From Massilia sp. Root351 (GTDB taxonomy: Bacteria > Pseudomonadota > Gammaproteobacteria > Burkholderiales > Burkholderiaceae_D), in NCBI RefSeq assembly GCF_001425045.1, contig NZ_LMDJ01000002.1:248001-312000 (forward strand): DNA of 64,000 nucleotides, read 5' to 3'. Below, in pieces: positions 8,054 through 16,472 of the stretch. A program made the position numbers and the translations under genes. The notes under the pieces are model-generated. The model was given only the letters and a program-made list of their open reading frames with translations. It was not told the DNA's origin and made no database searches. Position 1 is the stretch's first letter; each line of letters begins with the position of its first letter.

Positions 8054-10966
8054 ATGAAGCAAGCAGGTAAACCCAATTTACAACGTGCGGCGCTGGCTGC
8101 AGCCGTCAGCCTGGCGGTGTTGCAGATGGCCGCTCCGGCCCATGCGCAGACCGCCCCGGCGGGCGAGCAGCAGGTGCAGGCCGTGGTCGTCACCGGCTCG
8201 CTGATCCGCCGCGTCGCCGATGAGGGCGCCACCCCTCTGACCACCGTCAAGGCCACCGAACTGGAAGCGCGCGGCCACACCGAGCTCAAAGACCTGGTGC
8301 TGGAGCAGCCGCAATCGCTGTCTCTGGGCACCAACTCCGGCGCCGCAGGCCCCGTGACCAACCTGCGCGGCCTGGGCCCGATGCGCACCCTGTCGCTGCT
8401 GAACGGCCGCCGCCTGGCCAACGAGCCGCTGCAGGACCAGTATGTATCGGTCAACGTGATGCCGCGCATGGCGCTGGACCGCGTGGACACGCTGAGCGGC
8501 GGCGCCGCATCGATCTACGGCGCGGACGCCATCGGCGGCGTGCAGAACTACTGGACCAAGCGCGGCTACCAGGGCGCCGCCATCAAGGCCGAATACGCCA
8601 CGCCGGAGATGAGCGGCGGCGGCGACACCAAGAGCATCGGCGCCATCTTCGGCTACGGCAACCTGAACAAGGATGGCTTCAACGCCTATATCGCCGTCGA
8701 TCACCAGAAGAAAACCGCGCTGTTCCAGGCCGACCGCCCCAAGCAGCATGATCCGGAGATCCTGCGCACGCTGGGCCTGGGCCTGCTGCCCGATGCGCGC
8801 AACCCCAGCCCGATCGCCAACTTCGGCTTCACCCGCGCCGCCAACTCGAACTACAACCCGGCCTTCGCCACCGGCTGCGCCGCGCCGTACGCGCTGCCGA
8901 CACTGGGCAACGCCAGCGCCAACACGCCGCCGGTGTACGCGCCTGGCTGCTACCGCAATCCGCTGTTCTGGAACGCCGTCACCGACGGCAGCGAGATCAC
9001 CAACGTGGCCGCACGCGCCAGCTGGAACCTGTCCGGCGGCCACCGCATCGACCTGGACGTCCTGCGCAGCAATTTCACCGTGCAGAAGTACCGCGGCATG
9101 CAGGTGCCGGGCGCCACGCAGCCGTTCACCACGTACTCGCTGCCGTCCACCAGCCGCTTCTACCCGGGCAAGGGCATCACCCCGGGCGTGCAGGTCGTGG
9201 GCAGCAACACCGGGTCCAACACGCCGGCCATGTTCATCGACAGCAGCAAGACGCCCGGCGCGGTCAGCAACCTGAACCTGAACAACCGCACCGTCTTCTT
9301 CCAGTGGGGCCCGGCCGAACTGGGGCCTGCCTACCGCAACGACGAGCAAAGCAACAACCGCATCGTGCTGTCGGCCGAAGGCGAAGTGCTGGGCTGGGAC
9401 TACCGCACCGGCTTGAACTACGGCGCTTCCGAGCGCGACACGCGCGTCGGCGAAGGCTACATCCTGTACAGCAAGGCGCAGGAAGGTTTCGACAAGGGCA
9501 TCCTCAATCCGTTCGGCCTGCAGGACGAAGCCGGCGCGCAGTACCTGCGCGACATCCAGGCCAACGACTACACCTATCGCCTGAACAAGGCCTACAACAA
9601 GAGCGTGGACGTGACGTTCTCGCGCGCCCTGATGGCGCTGGGCGGCGGCGACCTGACCCTGGCGGTGTCCGGCGAATTGCGGCGCGATTCGGCACGCACC
9701 TTCAACGCACCGCTGGACTATGTGCTGAAGAAGGCCGACGGCAGCTACAATATCGACGCATCCGGCAACGTGGTGCAGTCCGACCTGGTGGGTGAAACCC
9801 CGCAGGGCGTGGCCAAGAAGCTGAAGCGCGACATTTCCTCGCTGGTACTGGAGATGGATGCGCCGCTGACGTCCAGCTTCCTGCTGAACGGCTCGGTGCG
9901 CGCCGACCACTACGACGACCTGAAGCAGACCACCGTCAATCCCAAGCTGGCCGCGCGCTGGCAGCCGATCCAGTCGCTGGTGCTGCGCAGCTCCCTGTCG
10001 ACCGGCTTCCGCGCCCCGTCCATCATGGACATCCAGAACCCGACGCCGGAAGTGCGCACCCAGGTGATGGACGATCCGGTCCTGTGTCCAAGCTCGCAGC
10101 CGACGGTGGCCGGCACCGGTACGCCAAAGGCTGGCTACACCGCCGACCAGGTCTGCAACGTGACCACCAACTACTGGACCAAGACGCCGAACAACGCCTT
10201 CCTCAAGCCTGAAAAGTCGCGCGGCTTCTCGTTCGGCGGCGCTTACGAGCCGATCAAGGACCTGGCGCTGACGGTCGACTACTGGGGCCTGAAGCTGAAG
10301 GACGTGCTGGGCGCGCTGACTATCGCCGAAGTGCAGCAGAACCCGGCCAAATACGCCGAGTACATCATCCGCGGCTCGAACGGCGTGATCGACCACATCG
10401 TGGCCAGCCAGGCCAACCGTGGCCAGTCCCGCATCCGTGGCGCGGACGTGTCGGCCAGCTACCGTTTCCCGGCCACCAGCATCGGCACCTTCAACGCGAA
10501 AATCGACGCCACCTGGTACCACAAGTACGAGTTCCAGAGCGAGAAGGACGGCGCATGGCTGTCGAACATCGGCATCATCACCAACGATGGCCGCTTCGGT
10601 GGCGCAGGTCCAAACTCCGGCCTGGCGGGTATGCCGCAGATCAATCCGCGCTGGAAGTACACCGCGGCTGTGACCTACAACACCGGCGACTGGAGCAGCA
10701 CCCTGTCGCAGCGCTTCCAGACTGGCCTGAACGACCTGACCCCGCGCGCCGGCTCCTCGCTGACCACGGTGGATTCGTACAGCCAGTACAACCTGAATGT
10801 GCGTTACAAGGGCTTCAAGAACACCACCATCAGCCTGGGTGTCAACAACCTGACCAACGAATGGCCGCCACTGACCTCCAACAGCATCTACAGCGGCGGC
10901 TATGTGACCAGCATGGCCGACATGATGGGCCGTGTGTACCGCTTGTCGGTTGAATACAAGTTCTAA
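8054..10966 (+). CDS. TonB-dependent outer-membrane receptor
   Basis: 970 residues. A signal peptide (about 1-31, ending AAPAHAQ) is followed by a plug domain with the typical opening VVVTGSLIRR, then GGAASIYGADAIGGV, and a long beta-barrel. The protein ends in aromatic Phe (SVEYKF), as expected for an outer-membrane beta-barrel. AAGGAGGAGA lies before ATG 8054; an upstream in-frame ATG at 8009 would remove the signal peptide from the N-terminus. Receptors of this N-terminal type (no STN domain, VTGSxI box) in Oxalobacteraceae and Xanthomonads typically import oligosaccharides. With a pectate lyase and glycosidases downstream, uptake of pectic oligosaccharides is inferred. Confidence 0.93.
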   Translation: MKQAGKPNLQRAALAAAVSLAVLQMAAPAHAQTAPAGEQQVQAVVVTGSLIRRVADEGATPLTTVKATELEARGHTELKDLVLEQPQSLSLGTNSGAAGPVTNLRGLGPMRTLSLLNGRRLANEPLQDQYVSVNVMPRMALDRVDTLSGGAASIYGADAIGGVQNYWTKRGYQGAAIKAEYATPEMSGGGDTKSIGAIFGYGNLNKDGFNAYIAVDHQKKTALFQADRPKQHDPEILRTLGLGLLPDARNPSPIANFGFTRAANSNYNPAFATGCAAPYALPTLGNASANTPPVYAPGCYRNPLFWNAVTDGSEITNVAARASWNLSGGHRIDLDVLRSNFTVQKYRGMQVPGATQPFTTYSLPSTSRFYPGKGITPGVQVVGSNTGSNTPAMFIDSSKTPGAVSNLNLNNRTVFFQWGPAELGPAYRNDEQSNNRIVLSAEGEVLGWDYRTGLNYGASERDTRVGEGYILYSKAQEGFDKGILNPFGLQDEAGAQYLRDIQANDYTYRLNKAYNKSVDVTFSRALMALGGGDLTLAVSGELRRDSARTFNAPLDYVLKKADGSYNIDASGNVVQSDLVGETPQGVAKKLKRDISSLVLEMDAPLTSSFLLNGSVRADHYDDLKQTTVNPKLAARWQPIQSLVLRSSLSTGFRAPSIMDIQNPTPEVRTQVMDDPVLCPSSQPTVAGTGTPKAGYTADQVCNVTTNYWTKTPNNAFLKPEKSRGFSFGGAYEPIKDLALTVDYWGLKLKDVLGALTIAEVQQNPAKYAEYIIRGSNGVIDHIVASQANRGQSRIRGADVSASYRFPATSIGTFNAKIDATWYHKYEFQSEKDGAWLSNIGIITNDGRFGGAGPNSGLAGMPQINPRWKYTAAVTYNTGDWSSTLSQRFQTGLNDLTPRAGSSLTTVDSYSQYNLNVRYKGFKNTTISLGVNNLTNEWPPLTSNSIYSGGYVTSMADMMGRVYRLSVEYKF

Positions 10967-10982
10967 GGAACTTGCATGAAGG

Positions 10983-11016
10983 GCGCGGCTCCGCTATGCG
11001 GGGCCGCGCTTGTTTG
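10983..11016 (+). terminator. Intrinsic terminator-like hairpin after the TonB receptor gene
   Basis: A 12-bp GC-rich stem (10983-10994 with 10998-11009, one G-T pair, three-base loop TAT) is followed by TTGTTTG. It lies 16 bp after the receptor stop and 54 bp before the next gene. It may attenuate rather than fully stop transcription into the enzyme genes. Confidence 0.7.
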
Positions 11017-11063
11017 CATTTGCCGCCTTGCCGGCGCGCACAGACAGGAGGCCGCATTCCGCC

Positions 11064-13313
11064 ATGACGCACCGTAGCCGCACCGGTATCGCAGGTATCA
11101 TTGGTATCGCATTCATTCTCGCGTTGGCGGCAGGCGTGCCGGCGCACTCCGCCAATCCGATCGACCGCCAGGCGCTGGCGGCTCGGCACTCGCCGCATCT
11201 GACCGCCATGGATATCATGGCCCCGCTCAGCGTGGGCAATGGCCGCTTTTGCTTCACGGCCGACGTCACCGGCCTGCAGACCTTTCCCGAACACTACCGC
11301 GCCGGCGGCACGCCGCTGGAAACGCAGGCGCGCTGGTCCTGGCACCAGAACGCCAATCCCAATGGCTACAAGCTGTCCGACGCCAACCGCGACTACACCG
11401 CGTACGGGCGCACGCTGGGCTATCCCACCAGGTCCACCACGCCGGCTGGAATATGGCTGCGCGAAAATCCGCACATCCAGCCGCTGCCCCAGATCGGATT
11501 CGTGCTGGCAGGCGAGGGTGCACGCGCGCTGACAGCCGCCGACGTGAGCGCCATCGACCAGCGGCTCGACCTGTGGCGCGGACAGCTGGACAGCCGCGTC
11601 AAGCTGCTCGGCCAGCCGGCGCGTGTGCAAAGCACGGTCAGCCCTGACAGCGACACGCTGGCGCTGCGCATCGACACGGCGCTGTTCGCCAAAGACCTGG
11701 CCGGCGGCGGAAGCCTGAGCGGGGGCCGGGTTGCGGTGCGTATCGCCCTGCCGCTGGGCTACGACCTGGCAGCCGCCAGGCACAATCCGCCGCTGGACTG
11801 GTCGCAGCCCGGCGCCCACCAGACCACCGTGCTGGCGCAAACCGCGCGCACCCTGTCGGTTGAGCACAGCCGCGACGGCTCGCGCTACGCCATGACACTG
11901 GCCGCCGGCGCACCGCTCACGATCAGGCGCAGCGGCCCGCACACTTTCGACATCACGCCCGCGTCCGGCCGCGCAATGGACCTGACGCTGACCTTCACCC
12001 AGCGCAGTCCCGCGCCCGCCGCCGGGCCCGATGCCGGCGTCGCCGCCCCCATCGCCGCCAGGCTGGCCGCCGCACCGCCTGCAGCGGCCGTTTTCGCCCG
12101 CAGTGCTGCTCACTGGCGCGCCTACTGGCAATCCGGCGCCGCCGTCGACTTCAGCGGCAGTACCGATCCGCGCGCGCACGAACTGGAGCGCCGCGTGGTG
12201 CTGTCCCAGTATCTGGCCGCCATCCAGCTCGGCGGCGAGTTGCCCGCGCAGGAAAGCGGCCTCACCACCGCCACCTGGTTCGGCAAGCACCATACCGAAA
12301 TGGTCTGGTGGCACACCGCCCACTTCGCGTTGTGGGGCCGCCCGGCTTATACCGCCCGCACGCTCGGCTGGTACCAGCGCACCTTGCCCTCCGCCCGCGC
12401 CGTGGCGGCGGAACGCGGCCTGAAAGGCGCGCGCTGGATGAAGATGACCGGCCCGGAAGGCCGCGAAAGCCCCGGCGGCAATCCGCTGATCGCCTGGAAC
12501 CAGCCGCACGCCATCCACCTGGCCGAGCTGCTGTACCGCGCCGATCCCACGCCCGCCACCGTGGCGCGCTACGGCGAACTGGTGTCCGAAACTGCGCAGG
12601 CCATGGCCTCCATGCTGCACTGGGATGAAGCGGGCCAGCGCTACGTGCTCGGCCCGCCGCTGTGGATAGCGCAGGAAATTTACGACCAGTCCACCAGCAT
12701 GAACCCGGCCTACGAACTCAGTTATTGGGCCTGGGGCCTGGAACAGGCACAGCAATGGCGCGAGCGCGCCGGCCTGCCGCGCGACCCGGACTGGGAGCAC
12801 AAGCGCACCCACCTGTCCGCACTGCCGCAGAAGGACGGCAAGTACGTCGCCGTCGAATCCCATCCCGACACCTGGGACAACGTGGACAGCCGCCACGACC
12901 ATCCATCCTTCCTGATGGCGCTCGGCCAGCTGCCCGGCGACGGCGTGGACCGCGACACCATGCGCCGAACGCTGGACGCTGTTCTGGCCCACTGGGACTG
13001 GGCCACCAAGATCTGGGGCTGGGATTACCCCATGATCGCCATGACGGCGGCCCGCCTGGGCGCCACGGAGCAGGCCGTGAACGTGCTGCTCAAATCGGAC
13101 GGCCCGAACAACGGCTACACGCAGGCCGGCCACAATCCCAACAAGGGCTTGCCTGTCTATTTACCCGGCAACGGTGCGCTGCTGGCCGCCGTCGCCCTGA
13201 TGGCTGGCGGCTGGGACGGCGCCCCAGCATGCGCTGCCCCTGCCTGCACCGCCCCCGGCTTCCCCGCAACAGGCTGGACCGTGCGCGCCGAAGGATTCAG
13301 GAGATTGCCATGA
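11064..13313 (+). CDS. Secreted glycoside hydrolase-like protein, six-hairpin (GH65/GH95-like) type
   Basis: 749 residues with a signal peptide (hydrophobic about 8-24, cleavage near PAHSAN). An N-terminal beta-rich region (SVGNGRFCFTADVTGLQTF) is followed by a helical region rich in Trp and His (TWFGKHHTEMVWWHTAHFALWGR, GARWMKMTG, NPLIAWNQPHAIHLAELLY). This layout, a beta-sandwich and then an (alpha/alpha)6 barrel, resembles GH65, GH95 and related families. I cannot assign a CAZy family, and the catalytic acid is not identified. ATG 11064 was chosen because it starts the signal peptide and lies after ACAGGAGG; the open frame continues upstream to a TTG. Its stop overlaps the next start (ATGA), so translation is coupled. 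Confidence 0.7.
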   Translation: MTHRSRTGIAGIIGIAFILALAAGVPAHSANPIDRQALAARHSPHLTAMDIMAPLSVGNGRFCFTADVTGLQTFPEHYRAGGTPLETQARWSWHQNANPNGYKLSDANRDYTAYGRTLGYPTRSTTPAGIWLRENPHIQPLPQIGFVLAGEGARALTAADVSAIDQRLDLWRGQLDSRVKLLGQPARVQSTVSPDSDTLALRIDTALFAKDLAGGGSLSGGRVAVRIALPLGYDLAAARHNPPLDWSQPGAHQTTVLAQTARTLSVEHSRDGSRYAMTLAAGAPLTIRRSGPHTFDITPASGRAMDLTLTFTQRSPAPAAGPDAGVAAPIAARLAAAPPAAAVFARSAAHWRAYWQSGAAVDFSGSTDPRAHELERRVVLSQYLAAIQLGGELPAQESGLTTATWFGKHHTEMVWWHTAHFALWGRPAYTARTLGWYQRTLPSARAVAAERGLKGARWMKMTGPEGRESPGGNPLIAWNQPHAIHLAELLYRADPTPATVARYGELVSETAQAMASMLHWDEAGQRYVLGPPLWIAQEIYDQSTSMNPAYELSYWAWGLEQAQQWRERAGLPRDPDWEHKRTHLSALPQKDGKYVAVESHPDTWDNVDSRHDHPSFLMALGQLPGDGVDRDTMRRTLDAVLAHWDWATKIWGWDYPMIAMTAARLGATEQAVNVLLKSDGPNNGYTQAGHNPNKGLPVYLPGNGALLAAVALMAGGWDGAPACAAPACTAPGFPATGWTVRAEGFRRLP

Positions 13314-14905
13314 TTCGACACGCATTTTTTCGCGCAGCCTTGCTTGTGCTCAGCTTCGCACTCGGCTTCGCCCCGGCCCGCGCCGGGGCGCAAGGCCCGC
13401 AAGCCACGCCGGCCGCTGTGGAGCGCTGGGGCAGCACGGAGATCACGCTGCCCGGGCCCAGTACCGGCAACCCCTTCATGGAAATCGATTTCTCCGCAAC
13501 GTTCACCCAGGGCGCGCGCAAGGTCACCGTCCCCGGCTTCTACGACGGCGGCGGCCAGTACAAAGTGCGCTTCATGCCGGACGCGGTGGGCGTGTGGCGG
13601 TACGAGACCCACAGCAACCGCCCCGAACTGCGCGGCCACAAGGGCCAGCTCGCCGCCGTGGCGCCGTCGGCCGGCAACCACGGCCCGGTACGCGTGCGCA
13701 ACGTGCGCCATTTCGCCTATGAGGACGGCACGCCGTACTGGCAAGTCGGGACCACCAGCTACGCCTGGGCGCACCAGACCGAGGCACTGGAACAGCAGAC
13801 GCTGAAGACGCTGGCCGGCGCGCCGTTCAACAAACTGCGCATGGCCATCTTCCCCAACCATGACGACAAGAGCGAAGCGCCGCGCTTCCCCTTCGCCGGC
13901 CAGGCGCCGAAGGCGTGGGACTTCACGCGCTTCAATCCCGAATTCTTCCGCCACCTTGAACAGCGCGTCGGCCAGCTGCGCGACATCGGCGTCGAAGCGG
14001 ACCTGATACTGTTCCACCCGTACGACAAGGGTTACTGGGGTTTCGACCGCATGCCGGCCGATGTGAACGAACGCTACCTGCGTTACGTTGTGGCCCGGCT
14101 CAGTTCCTACCGCAACGTGTGGTGGTCCATGGCCAACGAGTTCGACTTCCTCAAGGAGAAGAGCATGCCGGAATGGGACAGCTACTTCCAGACCGTTCAG
14201 GCCAGCGACCCGTACCAGCACCTGCGTTCCATCCACAATGCCTTCGTGTTCTACAACCACACCAAGCCATGGGTGACGCACGTGAGCGTGCAAAGCGGCG
14301 CCATTGCGGAAGACTACGAGCGCGCCGTGCTGCTGCGCGACGTCTACAACAAGCCGGTGGTGTACGACGAGGTCAAATACGAAGGCAATTTCTCGCGCCG
14401 CTGGGGCCAGCTCAAGCCCGAGGAAATGGTGCTGCGTTTCTGGATGGGCGCCATCGCGGGCACCTACGTCGGCCACAGCGAAAGCTATGAAGACCCGAAC
14501 GGCATGATGTGGCTGGCGAAAGGCGGCGTCTTCAAGGGCGCAAGTCCGCCGCGCCTGGCCTTCTTTCGCAAGATCCTGAGCGAGAGCCCGTCCGCGGGGC
14601 TGGAGCCGATCGACAAATGGCAGGGCCATCCCTTCGCGGGCAAGCACGCCGAGTACTATCTGGGCTACTTCGGCCTCGGCGCGCCGAAGGAATGGCCTTT
14701 CCTGTTGTTCAAGACCGGCCTGCAGGACGGCATGAAATTCCGGGCCGAGGTCATCGACACGTGGAATATGACGGTCACGCCGGTGGACGGCACGTTCGAG
14801 ATCGTCAAACGCGACAACTACTATTTCGCCGACAAGAACGGCCGCAGCATTGCGCTGCCCGGCCGGCCTTACATGGCGCTGCGCATCGTGAGGGTACAGC
14901 AATAA
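13310..14905 (+). CDS. Secreted DUF5060 + DUF4038-type (apiosidase-like) glycosidase
   Basis: 531 residues with a signal peptide (about 1-26, ending ARAGA). Residues about 35-125 form a DUF5060-like beta-sandwich (VERWGSTEIT, NPFMEIDFSATF, VPGFYDGGGQYKVRFMP, GVWRYETHSN). A DUF4038-like TIM barrel follows (YWQVGTTSYAWAHQ, FNKLRMAIFPNH, VEADLILFHPYDKGYWGF, NVWWSMANEFDF). The Glu in MANEFDF is the probable acid/base and that in VYDEVKYEG a candidate nucleophile. DUF4038 proteins include GH140 apiosidases acting on rhamnogalacturonan-II, so a plant cell-wall substrate is plausible. It overlaps the previous gene by 4 nt (ATGA) and the next by 1 nt (TAATG). Confidence 0.8.
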   Translation: MIRHAFFRAALLVLSFALGFAPARAGAQGPQATPAAVERWGSTEITLPGPSTGNPFMEIDFSATFTQGARKVTVPGFYDGGGQYKVRFMPDAVGVWRYETHSNRPELRGHKGQLAAVAPSAGNHGPVRVRNVRHFAYEDGTPYWQVGTTSYAWAHQTEALEQQTLKTLAGAPFNKLRMAIFPNHDDKSEAPRFPFAGQAPKAWDFTRFNPEFFRHLEQRVGQLRDIGVEADLILFHPYDKGYWGFDRMPADVNERYLRYVVARLSSYRNVWWSMANEFDFLKEKSMPEWDSYFQTVQASDPYQHLRSIHNAFVFYNHTKPWVTHVSVQSGAIAEDYERAVLLRDVYNKPVVYDEVKYEGNFSRRWGQLKPEEMVLRFWMGAIAGTYVGHSESYEDPNGMMWLAKGGVFKGASPPRLAFFRKILSESPSAGLEPIDKWQGHPFAGKHAEYYLGYFGLGAPKEWPFLLFKTGLQDGMKFRAEVIDTWNMTVTPVDGTFEIVKRDNYYFADKNGRSIALPGRPYMALRIVRVQQ

Positions 14906-16320
14906 TGGATACGAATATGAACAAGCCACACATGGCGCGCCTGCCGCAAGCCGTCGCCACTGCCTGCACCGTTTTCGCCGCCGCCGCGTTGCTGGCCCTT
15001 GGCGCGCCACCGGTTGCGGCGCATGCGGAAGTTGTCGGCCACATGCAGACGCCGGAAGCGCTGAGCGAAGCCCGCATCGCCAGCCTGGCGCAGGCGGAGC
15101 AGGGCGCCTGGCTCGCCTATCTTGCCCGTTCGCGCGCGTTGATGGCAGCCGACAAGGCCGCGCTGGCCGCCGAACGCGGCGGACAAGCTGCGCCCGCCGT
15201 CCCAGGCACAGCTCCCGCAGCCCCCGCGCCGGCCGCAGCCACACCGCCTGCCGCAGCCACCGTGCCGGCCGCGCCGCCGCGCAACGCCAGCGGCGATGGC
15301 GGCATGCCGCTGAACCATCCCGCTGCCTGGTACAGCGGCGCCGAGGCGCGCCGGGTGGCCGCCAACATTGCCAGCTTCCAGACGCCGGCCGGCGGCTGGG
15401 GCAAGAACGCCGACCGTTCCGCCGCGCCGCGCCAGCGCGGCCAGCACTACGTGGTGGACGACATGTACCCCGGCGCCGGCGCCACCAGGGACGCCTGGAG
15501 CTACGTCGGCACCATCGACAACAACGCCACTACCTCCGAGCTGCGTTTCCTGGCGCGCGTGCAGGCGCAGGCCCCCGGCGCCGACGGCGACGCCTACCGC
15601 GCGGCATTCCTGAAAGGCCTGCGCTACCTGCTCAACGCGCAATTCCCGAATGGCGGCTACCCCCAGGTCTACCCGCTGCAAGGCGGCTACCACGACGCGA
15701 TCACCTACAACGACAACGCCATGGGCAGCGTGGTCCTGCTGATGTCCGAGATCGCCGCCGCACAGGGCGATTTCGCCTTCGTCCCCGCCGCCCTGGCAGG
15801 CGAGGCGGCTGCCGCGAACGCCAGGTCGGTGAAGCTGATCGTGGCCACCCAGCTGGTGGCCGGCGGCGTGCGCACCGGCTGGTGCCAGCAGTACGACGCG
15901 CTCACGGCGGCCCCGGTCGGCGCGCGCAACTTTGAACCGGTCGCGCTGGCCAGCGGCGAAAGCGCCGGGCTGATCACGCTGCTCATGCGCCTGCCCGACC
16001 CGGCGCCCGATACAGTGGCCGCGGTGCGCAACGCCGCCGCCTGGCTGCGGCGTGCCGCGCTGCGCGACGTCGCATGGACCGGCAAGGAGCCCGGCGTGGG
16101 CCGCAAGCTGGTGGCCAAGCCCGGCGCCGGCCCGCTGTGGTCGCGCTTCTACGACCTTGCCACCATGAAGCCCATCTTCGGCGACCGCGACCGCAGCATC
16201 CATGACGACGTCAATGCCATCAGCCTGGAACGCCGTAACGGCTACGCATGGTTCAGCAACGGCCCGGCCAAGGTTCTGGAAGCGTACGAACGCTGGCCGG
16301 CCGCGCGCATTGTTAATTGA
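14905..16320 (+). CDS. Pectate lyase, polysaccharide lyase family 10
   Basis: 471 residues. A signal peptide (hydrophobic around 20-38, ending PVAAHAE) and a short helical segment are followed by an Ala/Pro-rich linker (about 94-125), then the PL10 catalytic domain. PL10 motifs include SFQTPAGGWGKNADRS, YVGTIDNNATTSELRFLARV, LNAQFPNGGYPQVYPL and GGYHDAITYNDNAMG. PL10 enzymes cleave polygalacturonate by beta-elimination with Ca2+. The start ATG overlaps the previous stop (TAATG), so the three enzymes form one coupled unit; an internal ATG at 14917 is an alternative. This is the clearest indication that the locus handles pectin. Confidence 0.92.
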   Translation: MDTNMNKPHMARLPQAVATACTVFAAAALLALGAPPVAAHAEVVGHMQTPEALSEARIASLAQAEQGAWLAYLARSRALMAADKAALAAERGGQAAPAVPGTAPAAPAPAAATPPAAATVPAAPPRNASGDGGMPLNHPAAWYSGAEARRVAANIASFQTPAGGWGKNADRSAAPRQRGQHYVVDDMYPGAGATRDAWSYVGTIDNNATTSELRFLARVQAQAPGADGDAYRAAFLKGLRYLLNAQFPNGGYPQVYPLQGGYHDAITYNDNAMGSVVLLMSEIAAAQGDFAFVPAALAGEAAAANARSVKLIVATQLVAGGVRTGWCQQYDALTAAPVGARNFEPVALASGESAGLITLLMRLPDPAPDTVAAVRNAAAWLRRAALRDVAWTGKEPGVGRKLVAKPGAGPLWSRFYDLATMKPIFGDRDRSIHDDVNAISLERRNGYAWFSNGPAKVLEAYERWPAARIVN

Positions 16321-16472
16321 CCTGGACAACGCATGCAGTTAAAATAGATGCAACCTAGAAACATTTACATGTCGAAACCCAAGCTCCGTTTCAGCATCAC
16401 ACACAGGTGACAGCATCGTTCCGCCCCGATCAGCGCCGGGACGATGGCATTGCCCTGAAAACGGAGTTCCAC

